From assembly GCA_013368375.1 (NCBI GenBank), contig JAACJP010000001.1, positions 2,418,001 through 2,482,000 of the forward strand: a DNA stretch of 64,000 bases, given 5' to 3'. Under the pieces are notes generated by a model. That model ran no database searches, had not been told where the DNA came from, and saw nothing but the letters and a program-made list of their open reading frames with translations. This DNA comes from Tricholomella constricta (lineage: Eukaryota > Basidiomycota > Agaricomycetes > Agaricales > Lyophyllaceae). Position numbers and translations under genes: made by a program. Below, piece by piece: positions 52,259 through 64,000 of this stretch; the first letter of the stretch is position 1, and each line of letters starts with the position of its first letter.

Positions 52259-53392
52259 TTAAGTACGGCCAGATTTACGCGACCAAGTAAACCAGAAATC
52301 GTGATAGGTCTTGTATGTGGGATCACCTCTCTCCTGGAGCCAACTCAGCCGCATCTCTTCGGTAACGCCTCTCGCTTTTAAATCCTCGCCAATTTCGTTT
52401 CTCATGATATTCTCGAGGGTAGACCTCAGCGCATCAGAGAAGGCACGTATTTCGGGTGAAGGCCCTAGAAAACTAGACTTAGAGTTGAACGCAGAAAATG
52501 AGGGTAAAAATAACGAACCGGCTGCCTCTAGGTCAGTCGTAAGGACAAGCTGTTCTCGTTGAATGTTAACCTCGCTGAATGCACCCGTGTCCTGGAGGTA
52601 CTCTTCCAAATGCTCGCCGATCAGAGGATCAAGGTCTCTAGACTTTTGCATCTCCAAAAAGATGCTATTCACCGCGTGCTGTGCAGGTCCAGGGCTGCTC
52701 TGGTGGCCCGAGTGTAGACCAACGTCCTCAATGAGAAGCCACCCATTTGGTTTGAGAAAACCAACGGTACGCCTCAGGACATCGCCTATAGCAGCTTGCG
52801 GAAGCTGGTGCATCGGTGATGATGAGCGGAAACATCGGGAGCTGCGAAGGGAACACAGACATGATATAGGACTAGACGTAGGTGAATCACGTCGAATATT
52901 TCTTGCTCCCACTCCGATGGGTAAGGTTTGAGGACGTCCAACGGCAGATACGAGACATTTTTCGGAAGAGGGCTGAAGAATGCAATAAGATGAACTTCGT
53001 CAGATAGAAAAGTGTGGAGCAAACCGTGCTGGTAACTGAGCAAGATCTGCAGCAATAACTTCTGCGTCAGGATACAATTGTGCAGCTTGAATTGCCCTGA
53101 CGTTTTCGAAGTCAGAGGGGGAGGAGTTGCTTGGGCGTATTCCACACCCACCAAGCTCCAGATCCCGCGCTTCGAGATTACCAGAGTCAGTGAATGAAAG
53201 AAGACAAGTCGATAAATATTACTACCCAACGTCCAGTATCTTTTTGGGGTTCTCGATTGTCGCCAGGGATAGCTCGCCGTGGAGGTAGGCAGCGATGCCG
53301 TTGTGAAGTTTATCTAGCCTGTGAACGAAATCAATGGTGGACCGGCCAAAAATAAAGCACACGGGTTTTCCACCTTTCCCATTCAGATCCAT
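52259..53392 (-). CDS. Class I SAM-dependent methyltransferase (LaeA/UMTA-like)
   Basis: It should transfer a methyl group from S-adenosylmethionine; the acceptor is unknown. Such proteins act either as LaeA-type regulators or as tailoring enzymes of secondary metabolism. The start MDLNGKGGKPVCFIFGRST precedes RLDKLHNGIAAYLHGELSLA and NPKKILDVGAGSGAWAIQAA (motif I). Motif I is completed by an 18-nt exon (53152-53169). Then follow YPDAEVIAADLAQLP, NVSYLPLDVLKPYP, EIFDVIHLRLVLYHLPQAA, FLKPNGWLLIEDVGL (motif III) and the C-terminal cap ending TYHDFWFTWSRKSGRT. Six exons are consistent. The upstream in-frame ATG at 53506 is possible, but its extra residues look non-coding. It lies between P450s and hydrolases, which suggests a tailoring role. 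Confidence 0.82.
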
Positions 53393-54639
53393 TTTTGTTG
53401 TAATCCTTCGTATTCTGATTAGGGGTCGTTTGAAAGGCTGATGGCAAACCCGACGCACCCTTAGATAATAAGAATTTTGTGAAGCATTTTCCTCGGACTC
53501 TGACATATCGTATTGCTAGAGAGTGTGGAATCGAGGTGGTAAATACGCGATGTTCGAACTCCAGTACACTGAGCTGACCGTTAAATGACAGCAGCCGTAG
53601 TTTGACGCAGATGAGACGAATATTAGGGCTTCTCTGGCGCCCCTGGGAAGTGATCTTGTTTACCGCGTCGCCCTTCCGGTGTCTCCTGAAGAGCTTCCCG
53701 GAGATAGACGGTGAGACTCGGCTAGGACCCACAAATTTCGCTCCACGCGACGCCATGGCCATAGAAGGATCAGGAGATTTGTGCATCAAACATCTATCGC
53801 AAAACCTTTGTGGAAGTTCGCAAGAGCTTTCGTACCTTGTCCCCGGAGAGTGGAACCATTGCTGAAACGTCGCAACGTCACGGTCAAGATGTCGCATCAT
53901 CTGTCATGGAGGATCAGAACATACTACTATAGAATTTACAGTGAGAAAAGCAACTGCTGGTTATTTACTTTTTCCCATCGTCAAAGATTCTCAGACTTTT
54001 TTGCTCGACAGCTACTACAACAAGACAACAGATCACTGTGGAAGACTTCAGCAAGATAGATTGGGATTCCGGACGGATGTTGCACTTTTATTTGCTCTAA
54101 TATTGAGGCAGTCGCCGAACAGGTTCATGTACCACTCACTGTAACTTGTAAGCGCCAAAAGTTCATCAAAATCAGCGTGATTGCCATTTCCTGTATTTAC
54201 CTGATCTCGTCTTACCCCGTATTCGGTGTTCGCAGTCGTAGATTTGGACCGCGGTCCGAGCTTTACCGCTTTTATTGGCTGGGTGCAGAGCCGATCCTCG
54301 CGGATCAATCATTTTAGGTAATGGCCTGCTGGATGGTGGGATTCAAAGCCCAAAAGATGCGGTTGTCAATGAAATTTTTCAATCATTCGTTGCAATTGAC
54401 ATGCATGCTTTACCGTGCCTTTCTCGTCTAAGTTTTCTAGTGAGATTCTCACCCTTATCCTTGTCTCTCATCTTTTTGCTCGCCTCATTACACAATTTGC
54501 CGCGACGCGCAAACGTCACACGCTTCCACACAATTTCAAGTAAGGACTGTAAGTAAGGACCGTAGAAAAGGACTGTGTTGAAAATAAATGCAATGTAATG
54601 TACTGAATTGCCACGGTTATCCTTGACGAGCGAGGTACT
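53393..54639. other. Intergenic region, no gene recognised
   Basis: About 1.25 kb between the methyltransferase and the first hydrolase. One long minus-strand frame (53331-53900) overlaps the methyltransferase start in a different frame and resembles no family. Confidence 0.45.
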
Positions 54640-55845
54640 TCAACAGGCAGCATCCAGGAATCCCTGGAATGCTTTCCACGGATCCGCCCAATGCCACTGA
54701 ACAGATATTCATCAGCACATTGCAAAGAATACAGAACAAAACCGCCTTACGAAATGATTGATATTGGGAATAAGCTTGTAAATCACCGGCCTCTTCCCAC
54801 CGAACTGCTTCTCATCGTCTTGCATGGCCCACATTCCTGATGGGCCAAAGGCTGCCGTCGTGTTGCTTGTCAACACAGTGTACGTCACATTCGGGAAGGC
54901 ATCGAGTACTGTGGAGTTATAGCACGCCTTCCTATACGCCGCCCTGATCTGACTCTCGAAGTTGATGAGCATTAAAAGGTCGGGCAGAGCATCAGGGCCG
55001 AAGAGCGTCATCTCCTTCAGCTTGGCCTCGGGCATGCTGTAGATGGTTGGAACGCGATTGACGGATGGGATGATCCAAGACAACAGAGCAGGGTCCCGCT
55101 TTGAGAGATCCCCATGATCGAAATACGAGGTCACCCAGTGCCCGAAAGCTTGAAGACGAAGATCCTCAGGAATAGTGGTGTCGACTAAAGGGGCCCAATT
55201 CTCCTCGGGGCTTGGTAATCCCAAGATAGAGGGCGCAGGGTCTGTCATGGTACATGGTCAGCGCGGCAAAATATAAGATCAGGAGAGACAGACCATATAA
55301 AACAACAGACCGAATGCGCGACGCAAGGCGATTCCGTACGGCAAGTGGCAGTGTCAGGGTATTGGCCAATGTTGCGAGCGTGAAGGTGCATCCAAGTGAC
55401 CAGCCCAAGAATATGATACCACCTGATTTGCCGTCTTTGGAGATGGGTGGGATGTTGAATTTCTGAATAAAATTATCGAGGAAGATCGCGATCTGGTGGC
55501 CGATGGACTGCATTTCGGCGTCCTTAGCCTCCTCGGTTCCGCCGTTTATAATGAGGTCGATCTCCTCTGGCGAGAACGATGTGGATCCAGGGTAAGAACG
55601 GCGATTGGGAGCGACAAAACGAACGCCTTTTTGACGTGCGATTGAAAGCAGCTGCTGGAAGATTACTTGGAAAAATGAGACGAAGTGGAAAACTTCCGAC
55701 ACTACTGAAGCGACGTACGGTTGGTGAAGCATAGGCCATGAATGGCTACAATAGTGGTATAGACGGAGCTTGCGTAGTAGGGAGCCCCAGAGTCGACATA
55801 TGAGAGCTCGACGCCAGGACCGGCGGGAAGGGTGTCGAAAGTCAT
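54640..55845 (-). CDS. Alpha/beta hydrolase 1 (tandem pair)
   Basis: A serine hydrolase of the alpha/beta fold, about 325-335 aa in four exons. The start MTFDTLPAGPGVELSYVDSG leads into TTIVAIHGLCFTN (oxyanion-side HG), APNRRSYPGSTSFSPEEIDL, the nucleophile elbow GWSLGC (Ser), then DPAPSILGLPSPEENWAPL, MLINFESQIRAAYRKACY, LTSNTTAAFGPSGMWAMQDD and INHFWHWADPWKAFQGFL, whose His is the likely catalytic base. The last intron uses donor GTAAGG right after NHF. No signal peptide is present, so it is probably cytosolic. Substrate unknown. It is a clear paralogue of the gene at 57671-58866, with the same intron positions. Confidence 0.82.
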
Positions 55846-57670
55846 TTCAGTTTCGACTGGAGGAAGGATGCGTCGAAGCTGAGTTATAAGGGAAGAAATA
55901 ATCTAGAATGATTTCGCCGAATTGTCAAACATTCAGTAACGCCTCTCTATCCGCACATGGGAAGGTGAGTTTTTTTTTTGTTGATCAATTTTGACACTTG
56001 CTGTCTGCCCTGTGAGCAAACCAGTATGGTCAGGCATCCGATGTGAGAAGTGCCAAATTTGGAGCTTCGCGAATCGCAATCATATTTTGCTTGCCAAATC
56101 TCCATGACATTCATTGACGACTCGATGACAGCACGTTGTTGACTGTTGCGCAGGGTGATCGCGAATCAGGTACAGTGCTGAGATCGGCACCGAAGTTTGG
56201 CCACCTGACTGTCATGGATGGCAAGGACAGCCTGCGCAAAAAAAGGACAACATCATGACCGGATAAGCCCTACGACACAGGCTTATTACGCCAAGCGCCA
56301 ACGACTACCATCGACTAGCCAGAGCGCAGCAGTCAACAAAACGACGAAAAAACACCACCTACTGAATAGCTCGAAGGCAGGAACAAGAGTCAGCTACCAT
56401 GAGTTCCGGAAGTGGTAACCTTTAAAAGAGATCAGATTCTATGATTAAAACACACGAAAAGTCAACATACCCTTGATATTGAACTTCTGGACTTGTTTAT
56501 GTCCTTCCCCGCCCAAACATTAATCGACAACCAAGCGAAACGGAGGTATAAGGCACCAATAAGAAAAAGATGAGCGGCCATGAGAGAGGAGCCCACATCT
56601 CACACACATGGCACAGTCCCGCGTTGGCCTACCATTGTTTCGTGTTGTTGAAGGCTAAAGCTAGGCACAGAACGACCAACTTTGGCGCAAGCAGACGCTC
56701 CACTGGCGTCGCATCGTTTTGCTAGGGGCAAAACCATGCTATGTGTTTACGTGCCGTCGGTGTTGTCGTGCTGCAGCACGCGAAGCTCCGGATGGATCAC
56801 ATACCACCATCTCGCGGCTCTCAGCCCAGCGCGTCTCTATCGGAGACCTTAGGGATGTCGGGTGCATTCAAGTATCTTGAAACGAAAATTTGATGCGAGG
56901 AACCCAGGACGAACCCTTGTTGACGGCGTGGACAGCGCTGTCTGATTTCTCTCGTTCTTCTCATCACGGACCATCGGAACAGCATCGGAAAAACAGTCAA
57001 GTTGGTCGCCAAATGAAAAAAACGCAGATAAACCATAGGCAGGTCAGACCACCAGTCACAGTGCCCGCGTCGGATTGGAGCTTTCAACGATAGAACGACC
57101 TCCGTGCACCGCCTTTTTGAGAGAATGCGTGTTTCCGGTCCATTCATTTATAATCTGGAGGGTGAGGTACACGAAGCCCAAGCGAAAGTTGGGTCAGTTG
57201 GGGATACTTACAAATAGATGGATGCCAGTGGATGTACAATTACCCGCAGCGGTCCCAGTTGAATCTTTTCAACTAATAGTAACCAAAGTACGGAAAAACA
57301 GTGACTCCTACGCTCCTACGCATCGAACTAGTTTCCAGAGGTGAGTTGGAACCAATTTTTGTGTGGTGTGGCACGTCGGACATGCTGCAGCCGTGGGTTT
57401 ACGGAGCTAGCCGTCAAAATGACAACCGCGTTGTGATGCGCGAGCGGCATCCTCCTTTTCGCGCACCGAAGGGTGAGAGGCAGAAGCGATTACATTAGAA
57501 TATGCAATGACGCGACGTGGAAGATCTCATGAGACTTGCGACTGCTTGCGTTGTGAGACGATGCGACCTCGGTGGCACGCCAACACCTGCAGGGAGAAGA
57601 ACATCTAGATCTTGATAAAAATAACAAGCGGAGTACATTGGAACAAAACGGGTATCGATGCCAGCAGTCT
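55846..57670. other. Intergenic region between the hydrolase pair
   Basis: About 1.8 kb, no gene recognised. It has scattered short frames and a T-run near 55972. It does not look like a copy of the flank of the other hydrolase. Confidence 0.45.
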
Positions 57671-58866
57671 CTAAGAAAGCGCCATGAAACCGTCGAATGC
57701 GCTCTCGGGGTCTTCCCAGTGCCACTATTTAACATATTAGTGTCTTGCAAAGAAATAGAAGTCAAAGCGCCTCACAAAATGATTAATACCAGAAACAATT
57801 TTGTAGTTCACTGGCCTAGTCCCGCCGTTCTCCTTCTCGTCGTCTTGCATAGCCCACATCCCTGCCGGTCCAAAGGCTGGCGTCGTGTCGCTTGTCAATA
57901 AAGTGACCTTCATGGCAGGGAAGGTTTTGATAATCTCGGCATCATAGCAGGTCTTCCTGTACGCATTTTTAAGTTGATCCACGAAGTTGATGAGGAGCAT
58001 AAGATCAGGAACGGCGTCAAGACCGAAGCTACCCATCTCATTCAATTTATCCTTGGATATGTTGTAGATAGTCGGAACGCGGTTGTTGGATGGGATGACC
58101 CACGACAGGGAACTAAGGTCCCGCTTTGAGAGATCCCCATGTTCAAAGTAACCGGTCACCCATTGCCCGAAGGCGATGAGACGGAGTTCTTGAGGGATAG
58201 TTGTGTCAATGAGAGGCGCCCAATTCTGCTCGGGGTTTGGTAATCCCAAAATAGATGGCGCAGGGTCTGTCCATGGTACTTGAGCGCGACAAAATGAACG
58301 TTTAAGAGCCATACAGACCATATAAAATCAAAGACCGGATGCGCGACGCAAGGCGGTCACGAACCTCTGCTGGGAGCGTAAGGGAACTGGCGATTGTTGC
58401 AAAGGCAAAAGTGCATCCCAGCGACCATGCCAGGAACACAATACCACCGGACCTGCCGTCCTCAGAGATGGGTGGAATATTGTACTTCTGAATGAAGTTG
58501 TCGATGAAGAGCGCGATCTGGTGGCCAAGCGCTTGAATTTCGGCGTCCTTCTTCTCCTCGGGTCCGCCGCTCATAATAAGGTTGAGCTCTTCTGGAGATA
58601 GAGCGGTGGAACCGGGGAAGGTGCGGCGATTGGGAGCAACGAAACGAACGCCTTTTTTGCACGCGACCGGGAGGATGCGTTCGAAGATTTCTACGATAAA
58701 AGCATGAGTTGAGGAAATTCAGAATACCGTTGAACAACTCACGGTTGTTGAAGCACATGCCATGAAGGGCGATAACGGTGGTGTACAAGGAGCTGGTAGA
58801 AGGAGCACCAGTGTCGATGTACGAGAGCTCGACGCCAGGCCCAGCCGCAAGAGTTTCGGATGCCAT
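57671..58866 (-). CDS. Alpha/beta hydrolase 2 (tandem pair)
   Basis: The paralogue of the gene at 54640-55845 with the same four-exon structure. It starts MASETLAAGPGVELSYIDTG and continues LYTTVIALHGMCFNN, GVRFVAPNRRTFPGSTALSP, GIVFLAWSLGCTFAFATI (Ser elbow), DPAPSILGLPNPEQNWAPLI, LSWVIPSNNRVPTIYNISKD, VTLLTSDTTPAFGPAGMWAM and INHFWHWEDPESAFDGFM. The elbow is AWSLG rather than GWSLG. The last intron donor is GTGAGG after NHF. The upstream region differs from that of copy 1, so the two are probably regulated separately. Function unknown beyond hydrolysis. Confidence 0.82.
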
Positions 58867-59625
58867 TTCAGATTTGGTTGGTGAAGGAGCGTTTCGGTGA
58901 TGCCTCAAAATTCGACGACGTATATAATCCATTTTCCAAAGTCAGTGGGATCAGATGAATGCAAGGGATAGTCAGCGTTCACCTCTAGGTTTTGATTAAG
59001 TTTGATAGTTGCAGACCTGCAACTGCATGGTCTACTTGGATTTTTCGATTGCACGAACAAGATGTGATGTTGAGTGTGATATCATCGGCATTACAGTGGG
59101 TAATGGCGATTGAGGAACATGAAGCTGCTGCGTACGTACCCCCCAAAGCCTCGATCTCCGTATGGTAATTGAAGTGATCAGTAACAATCGATGATGCCAT
59201 TGATACGGGCACCTGCGGTGACTTCTCAACTCATGAAAAATGTCCAATCATTCCTCTTTCCATGCGCAGAGTATTCCTGATGGAGTTGTCTTTACTTGAG
59301 TTGAAAATTTGAAAGCTGGAGCTCGAGCGAAGCCTTCCTACCATCATTACATGGGACGCGGTCACTGTCCGATCCGACTGAAGGCGAGTATATGTGGAAG
59401 GCTTCACTCACGCGAAGCCTGATGGATATGCACATTACTACCGTGAAGAACACGAGGAAATGTCGCGCGCATTCGGAAGCTCTGACTGCACACTGCGAGA
59501 CTTCTTCAACTCCGGCATCAGCGTGGGTTAATCGCGATCGTTCACTGAAACTGATACAAAGCAAAGACGAAAAGGCTGTGAGTCTTCCAAACAATCATTA
59601 CTGTCTATTTTTCCACCAATATAAA
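58867..59625. other. Intergenic region, no gene recognised
   Basis: About 760 bp between hydrolase 2 and the third P450; only short unsupported frames. Confidence 0.5.
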
Positions 59626-61676
59626 TCAATCAGAATTCCTGGGAACAAACACGCAGTCGAAATCCACGGGTGCTCTGAATGAGACAAGTCAAGACGGAAT
59701 GTGTAATGGGAACATGCAATGACATACGATTGAACGCCCGTAGAGAACTCGATCGGCCTGGGCGGTGTATCCAAAGGCATTATCTTAAATGACGAGATCG
59801 TTTGAGCGATGATCATGCATATGAATCGACGTGCAAAGATAGCCCCCGGACATCTCCTAAGGTTCAAAATTGATCCTAAAAAACTTGTCATCGGAATTGC
59901 AGACTCGTCTTTACCTTCGACCGAACCCGAACGTGAACGCTGTTGGATCCCTTATTAGTGGGTCGAGGAAACGGTCAGGATCGAATTCATCTGGGTTTTT
60001 GAACACGGTGGCGTCGTGCATGATAGACCTTTCGTGTTGGAAATCAGCGATCTATCCAGCCGATGGCCCAGTGTACCGGGACTATACAAGAATGTGATAC
60101 GCACCAGATGTTCGCAAACATCCAGGACCCTTTAGGTATAAACCATCGTCCGTATTTTGAGTCATTTGTGGGGCTACGGCTAAGCAGAGGGATTGGTGGG
60201 TTGAAGCGCAAGCCCTCCTTCATGATGTTTTCAAAAACGGGTAGCTTGGTGGCAGCTGCGAGAGGATCCAAGCCTTCGCGAATAAGTTCAGTATAAATTC
60301 GTTCTTGCAAAGCAGGGTTTCTAGAAAGCAGCACAAAAACGGTTTCGAGAAGGTCAGTCGTCTGCAGAATGAATCCGGGTGAGTGGTTGCAAATAAGTTT
60401 GAGAAGGATTGACATGGCGCACAGTACCAACACCAGCTGTGCATCCGTAGGATCAGAGATGAATGTAGCTTCAAGTATTAGGGCTTGACGCACCTACGAA
60501 TATACTTCCGGCCGCCGACATGATAAGCTGTTCTGAATGCGATTTCGAATCCTCTGCTACGAGACGATTGTAGACAAAAGATGGCTCTGCAGTGTCCTCT
60601 CTCTACAGAATATGTCAACTGCTGGGTTTGCGGTAACGTCACGTCCAACAAACCATGTCTTGCTTGGCTTGTTCGAAAGGCTCCTCCACTGAGCGTCGGT
60701 AGAGAGCCTTTGCATCTCGTGCCCAGCGCTGAACACTCGCGCCCGGAAACCAGGGAGGAATATGAGCCACTGAATTTGGTATTAGAAGGCCACCAATAAA
60801 GTGATTAAACGAAAAGCATACAGAACGGAAGTGCATTTACAAGCCAGCGACCTGGTTGCAAAGCTGCTCCTGTTTGCTTATTGACCTCGTTGGCCAACGA
60901 AAGAAACTCTGGCGTCGCCTCAGTTCCGTAAGTGACTCGGAATATGACCTGCTCAATATTTCTGGGGTGATCTTTATATTTCGACGTTCTGCCAATTCAA
61001 AATATGCCAAACCTTCTAAGCACCATCCGATTGCTAGAGTCCGAACTTTGAGTCTCTGACGACAGCTCGTCCATTAGCTTGGATATGGCTTCTTTTAAAA
61101 GCGTATCCCATTTGCTTAGGTGTGGCCCGCTAAATTCGCTGTGGAGTAGTTTGCGAGCCATGTTGAGTTTGATTCCGTAATGCATGAAGCCCACATTGGC
61201 CTGTCTACCGAGAAGATGAACCATTGGCCAATGTGGACGGTCAGAGAACACCTGTAGAAATATCGAAACCCAGGTCGGTAGATGGATCGGCTTTAAATTT
61301 ACCTCTGAGCGTTTTTGAAAAAGTTCCAACATGTCAGTTACATCGTCAAGCACGATCCACGGATATTGAGGGAGAAGTCCTTGAATTAAGGACAGCGGGA
61401 AAGGTGTCTTGACAGTACGAGTAATGCTAAAGATTGGGCCTATTGGCATACGAAGTTAGCACCTGACCTTTGCATTAGAACGCGAAGTGGACCTAGCGAT
61501 TTTGCCAATTTACTATATGACTTCCACGGCTGATTTTTTGACACCGATGATGAGAGTAGGCTAAGCGCGGCAGGTGGTAGAGTCCCAGCATGCTTTGACA
61601 AGGTGCGTCGACGTATCCAGCCAAGTAATAACAGGAGAGGTATAGTGAGGATCGTCAGCACTGTAGAATACAACAT
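59626..61676 (-). CDS. Cytochrome P450 (copy 3)
   Basis: A P450 in about 11 exons. Start MLYSTVLTILTIPLLLLLGW (membrane anchor), then YSKLAKSLGPIFSITRLLPQ, YPWIVLDDVTDMLELFQKRS, EVFSDRPHWPMVHLLGRQAN, a C-helix-equivalent HYGIKLNMARKLLHSEF, GRWLVNALPFLAHIPPWFPG, the I-helix FVAGVGTTTDLLETVFVLLS, the K-helix KEGLRFNPPIPL, RWFIPKGSWMFANIWSIMHD, DEFDPDRFLDPLIRDPTAF and the haem loop FGFGRRRCPGAIFA. It ends APVDFDCVFVPRNSD. Each junction keeps frame, including an AG acceptor directly before CCATCTTTTG and a short intron after AGVGT. The C-helix lacks the usual WxxxR tryptophan. The substrate is unknown. Confidence 0.8.
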
Positions 61677-64000
61677 CTTTGTCTCGATTCAATGGGTTCG
61701 ATTTTTTTCGAAGGGGAGCGGGGCTGATATTGAAAAAAGCCGAGGTTGGCGAGGTTGAAATGATTGGCTTTATCATAACTAGAAGAACAGAGATGCAAAA
61801 TCAGGCAGAGCTGTTCAATGATTGCCTATCCGAGAGACAGGACCAGGTTTCACGGGACCACGAGAGATTTTCTGATCAAATTCCAAGTCCGAACCATGCC
61901 TGATCGTTGCTCCTTGCGGGCATCTGTTGTAGCCTGTCTTTCTGCAGTCCGACTTTAGGTTGAGTCCTCTCCGATTTTCACGAAACACTGATAGCACTTC
62001 AAATGCACGTCTAGTACAAGGCGCTTATACACGCTTTTCATCGTTGTCGCGAATGTAATCCCTCTCCCATTGGTCTTCACCCACTTTGTTTGCAATTGCA
62101 AGCACTTCTCTACGACTTATACAGCGACCTTAGAGGGATGCTGAACCTTATCTTGGTCAACGGTTCGCCTGCAGTCTCGTAGTCTCCCACAAATGGCACA
62201 TCAATGAACACGACTCTGTGTCCCTGTCACCTATGCTTGGTCAACAATTGACTCCGCAGTGATTATTACGACTCTCGGCGATCAGACTGTTTCTAACCCT
62301 TCGCATCTGGTGCTGTTTTGGCGTGATCCACCCATCTTGTAATTCACAGGCGTCTCAATTCTTCCACGCTGCGATTCAGTTTCCTCAAAGTCCGCTTGCC
62401 TTGGCTCGCGGCTCAGCTTGCCCTGTGAAACTGCCGGTACGCCCCGTGCGGAGACATCCCATCGCTTGTTTCTCGCGGTTGTCGCCAGTTGATTCAATGC
62501 CTCCGGCGCCAAAACCTTTCTGCATCTGTCCGCTCACCGCGGCGACTTAATCCACCGCTGAAGGGATACAGCAAGGCGATAATCGCACGCGTCACTAACT
62601 TTTTCGCTGTGCCCATAGCCGACGACAACTACACCGGATATATTTCCATCCTCTACCCAGTACCTCCCTGAAATCGCTTGCTAGAGCCGCCTTTTGCACC
62701 TCGATCCTTACCGCCAGTCAGCACGATGTAACGATCCCGTCCCTTGTTCGACGCAAAGAGAGAATAGCCTATTCGGATCTGAAGTGCCGCAAATGAGATC
62801 GCGATATCCATAAAGTCATGGATGCACTTCGCTACATAGTTTCGCAGGTCGCCGCTTTCGCCGAGGTTTGTATCATCGCTCCTGATTCAGCTGGACCAAC
62901 GGGGTTACAAAAATCAACCAAGTTTGTAACCACTGCTCCCTCCAGATATGGAATACATGGTTCTCACTACCTTTGCGCTGGCTGAAGAAGAATTCCATGC
63001 GATGAACGCCAAGCCCAAAGCTGCCACGGCCAAACATCGAGAAGTCTCACACCATCCCAGATGGGACACGTTGGCCGTCTGGATCACGAACGCTATCAGA
63101 GTTGCAGGTCCCGAATGATTTATTGCAACCGACGATCAACGTCGACTCGGAATTCAGCATGTCGTGAACCTGAAGGAAAAGCGCATGTGTATCAAGTTTC
63201 CAGATCGTATTAACCCATTTGCTTACCTGGTGTGTGTTTGTTTTCCTTTTGGTTCCTGTCTCGCATAGATCAACATACATTCCACCCGACCGTCAAGAAA
63301 GAACCTAGCCGAGAAGAAGCAGGGAATTCTGGCGCGATTAAGAATGTTGAAACCAATGGTACGCGATCATCTCTGTCAAGATAGCATATCTCATGGGTGC
63401 ACTTTGCCAGATCATTAGCTCGTTGGAGAAACTTACAATAAACGTTCCTGCATCCTCTCACCGCGAGCTCCGCGTTTTTATGTCATCGTTGCCTCACGGG
63501 GCCCATATTCTGCGAGCGTGGTGCGTGAAGATGGGCAGAAGAACTCGAAAGTGCGCATATTTGTCAGGTCTCGCAAGATAGGGCAGTTCAACTCTTTGAT
63601 GGAATGCTGGTGACCTTCGCCTTCGTCACTTTTCTGCGTTCTGATGCATTTCTCTTCCCTATCACGGTCGAAATGACATGTTTTGTATTCTGGCACTTTG
63701 GATATACGGCCAAGCTGTTGAGAAACGCAATCAAGCGGCACCTCGGGTATAACCTAATTGCCTCATGATCGTTATCGCGTCCGAGAAATGCCGTTCACAA
63801 AGCTGATCTCTTCAAAAAGACTTTGCAGATATGTTTGCCGCCACATGGCTCGAAAAGCCACCCCACTAAGGGAAAAGCGAAAAGCTTTCGAGACTTCACC
63901 TCTCATGATTGGTGTCTTCCGCAAGGGTATGCCTCACTTTTACCAGCGTTTGAAGCACCTCTACATTTCGAGTCATATCCACACCGTGATGTTATTCACA
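61677..64000. other. Right end: no firmly recognised gene; possible unidentified minus-strand coding sequence
   Basis: The first ~600 bp look non-coding. On the minus strand, about 63040 to 62690, an exon-like pair reads MFGRGSFGLGVHRMEFFFSQ.. and, after an 85-90-nt intron, GESGDLRNYVAKCIHDFMDI with a following hydrophobic and basic stretch. I cannot identify a family. Frames at 63047-63740 may belong to the same gene, but I could not join them convincingly. The window ends here. Confidence 0.3.

Overview
This 64 kb window comes from a filamentous basidiomycete, most likely an Agaricomycete. The genes are densely interrupted by introns of about 50-75 nt, with GTRNGT donors, CTRAC-type branch sites and several micro-exons. 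The gene content is fungal (CHS5, HOM2, MET17, Mediator CDK8), and several proteins belong to families expanded in mushrooms (DUF6593, DUF6534, M35 deuterolysin, many P450s). Gene models were built by hand from splice signals, reading frame and protein-family resemblance. No alignment or expression data were available.

1-25.5 kb is a conserved housekeeping region. In order it holds VPS41 (HOPS tethering, cut by the left edge), CHS5 (exomer cargo export), CDK8/SSN3 (Mediator kinase), a secreted M35 metalloprotease, TAF4 (TFIID), a NUP42-like FG nucleoporin, mitochondrial ribosomal protein uL13m, a possible RNA polymerase I factor (Rrn10-like), TTC27/EMW1, a DUF6593 protein, EMC6 (ER membrane complex), aspartate-semialdehyde dehydrogenase (HOM2) and the exosome subunit RRP43. 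Several pairs are divergent over short gaps (CHS5/CDK8, TAF4/NUP42, EMC6/HOM2).

25.6-37.7 kb is a head-to-tail segmental duplication of about 5 kb. The ancestral block was secreted subtilisin-like protease, ankyrin-repeat protein, MET17 (O-acetylhomoserine sulfhydrylase). The left unit keeps an intact ankyrin gene but only the C-terminal part of MET17. The right unit keeps intact MET17 but its ankyrin copy has lost its promoter and 5' end and carries frameshifts. Both proteases look intact, so the two units have lost different genes.

37.7-64 kb is a looser accessory region. It holds a decayed P450, three further P450 genes (one with a mutated splice donor just before the haem cysteine), a DUF6534 membrane protein, a LaeA-like methyltransferase and a tandem pair of alpha/beta hydrolases, separated by long stretches without recognisable genes. 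It resembles a tailoring-enzyme part of a secondary-metabolite or detoxification cluster, but no backbone synthase is visible. At 47.9 kb an insertion of about 80 bp with an A-rich tail sits between 15-bp direct repeats, a hallmark of retroposition.

No tRNA, rRNA, CRISPR array, complete transposon or viral gene was recognised.
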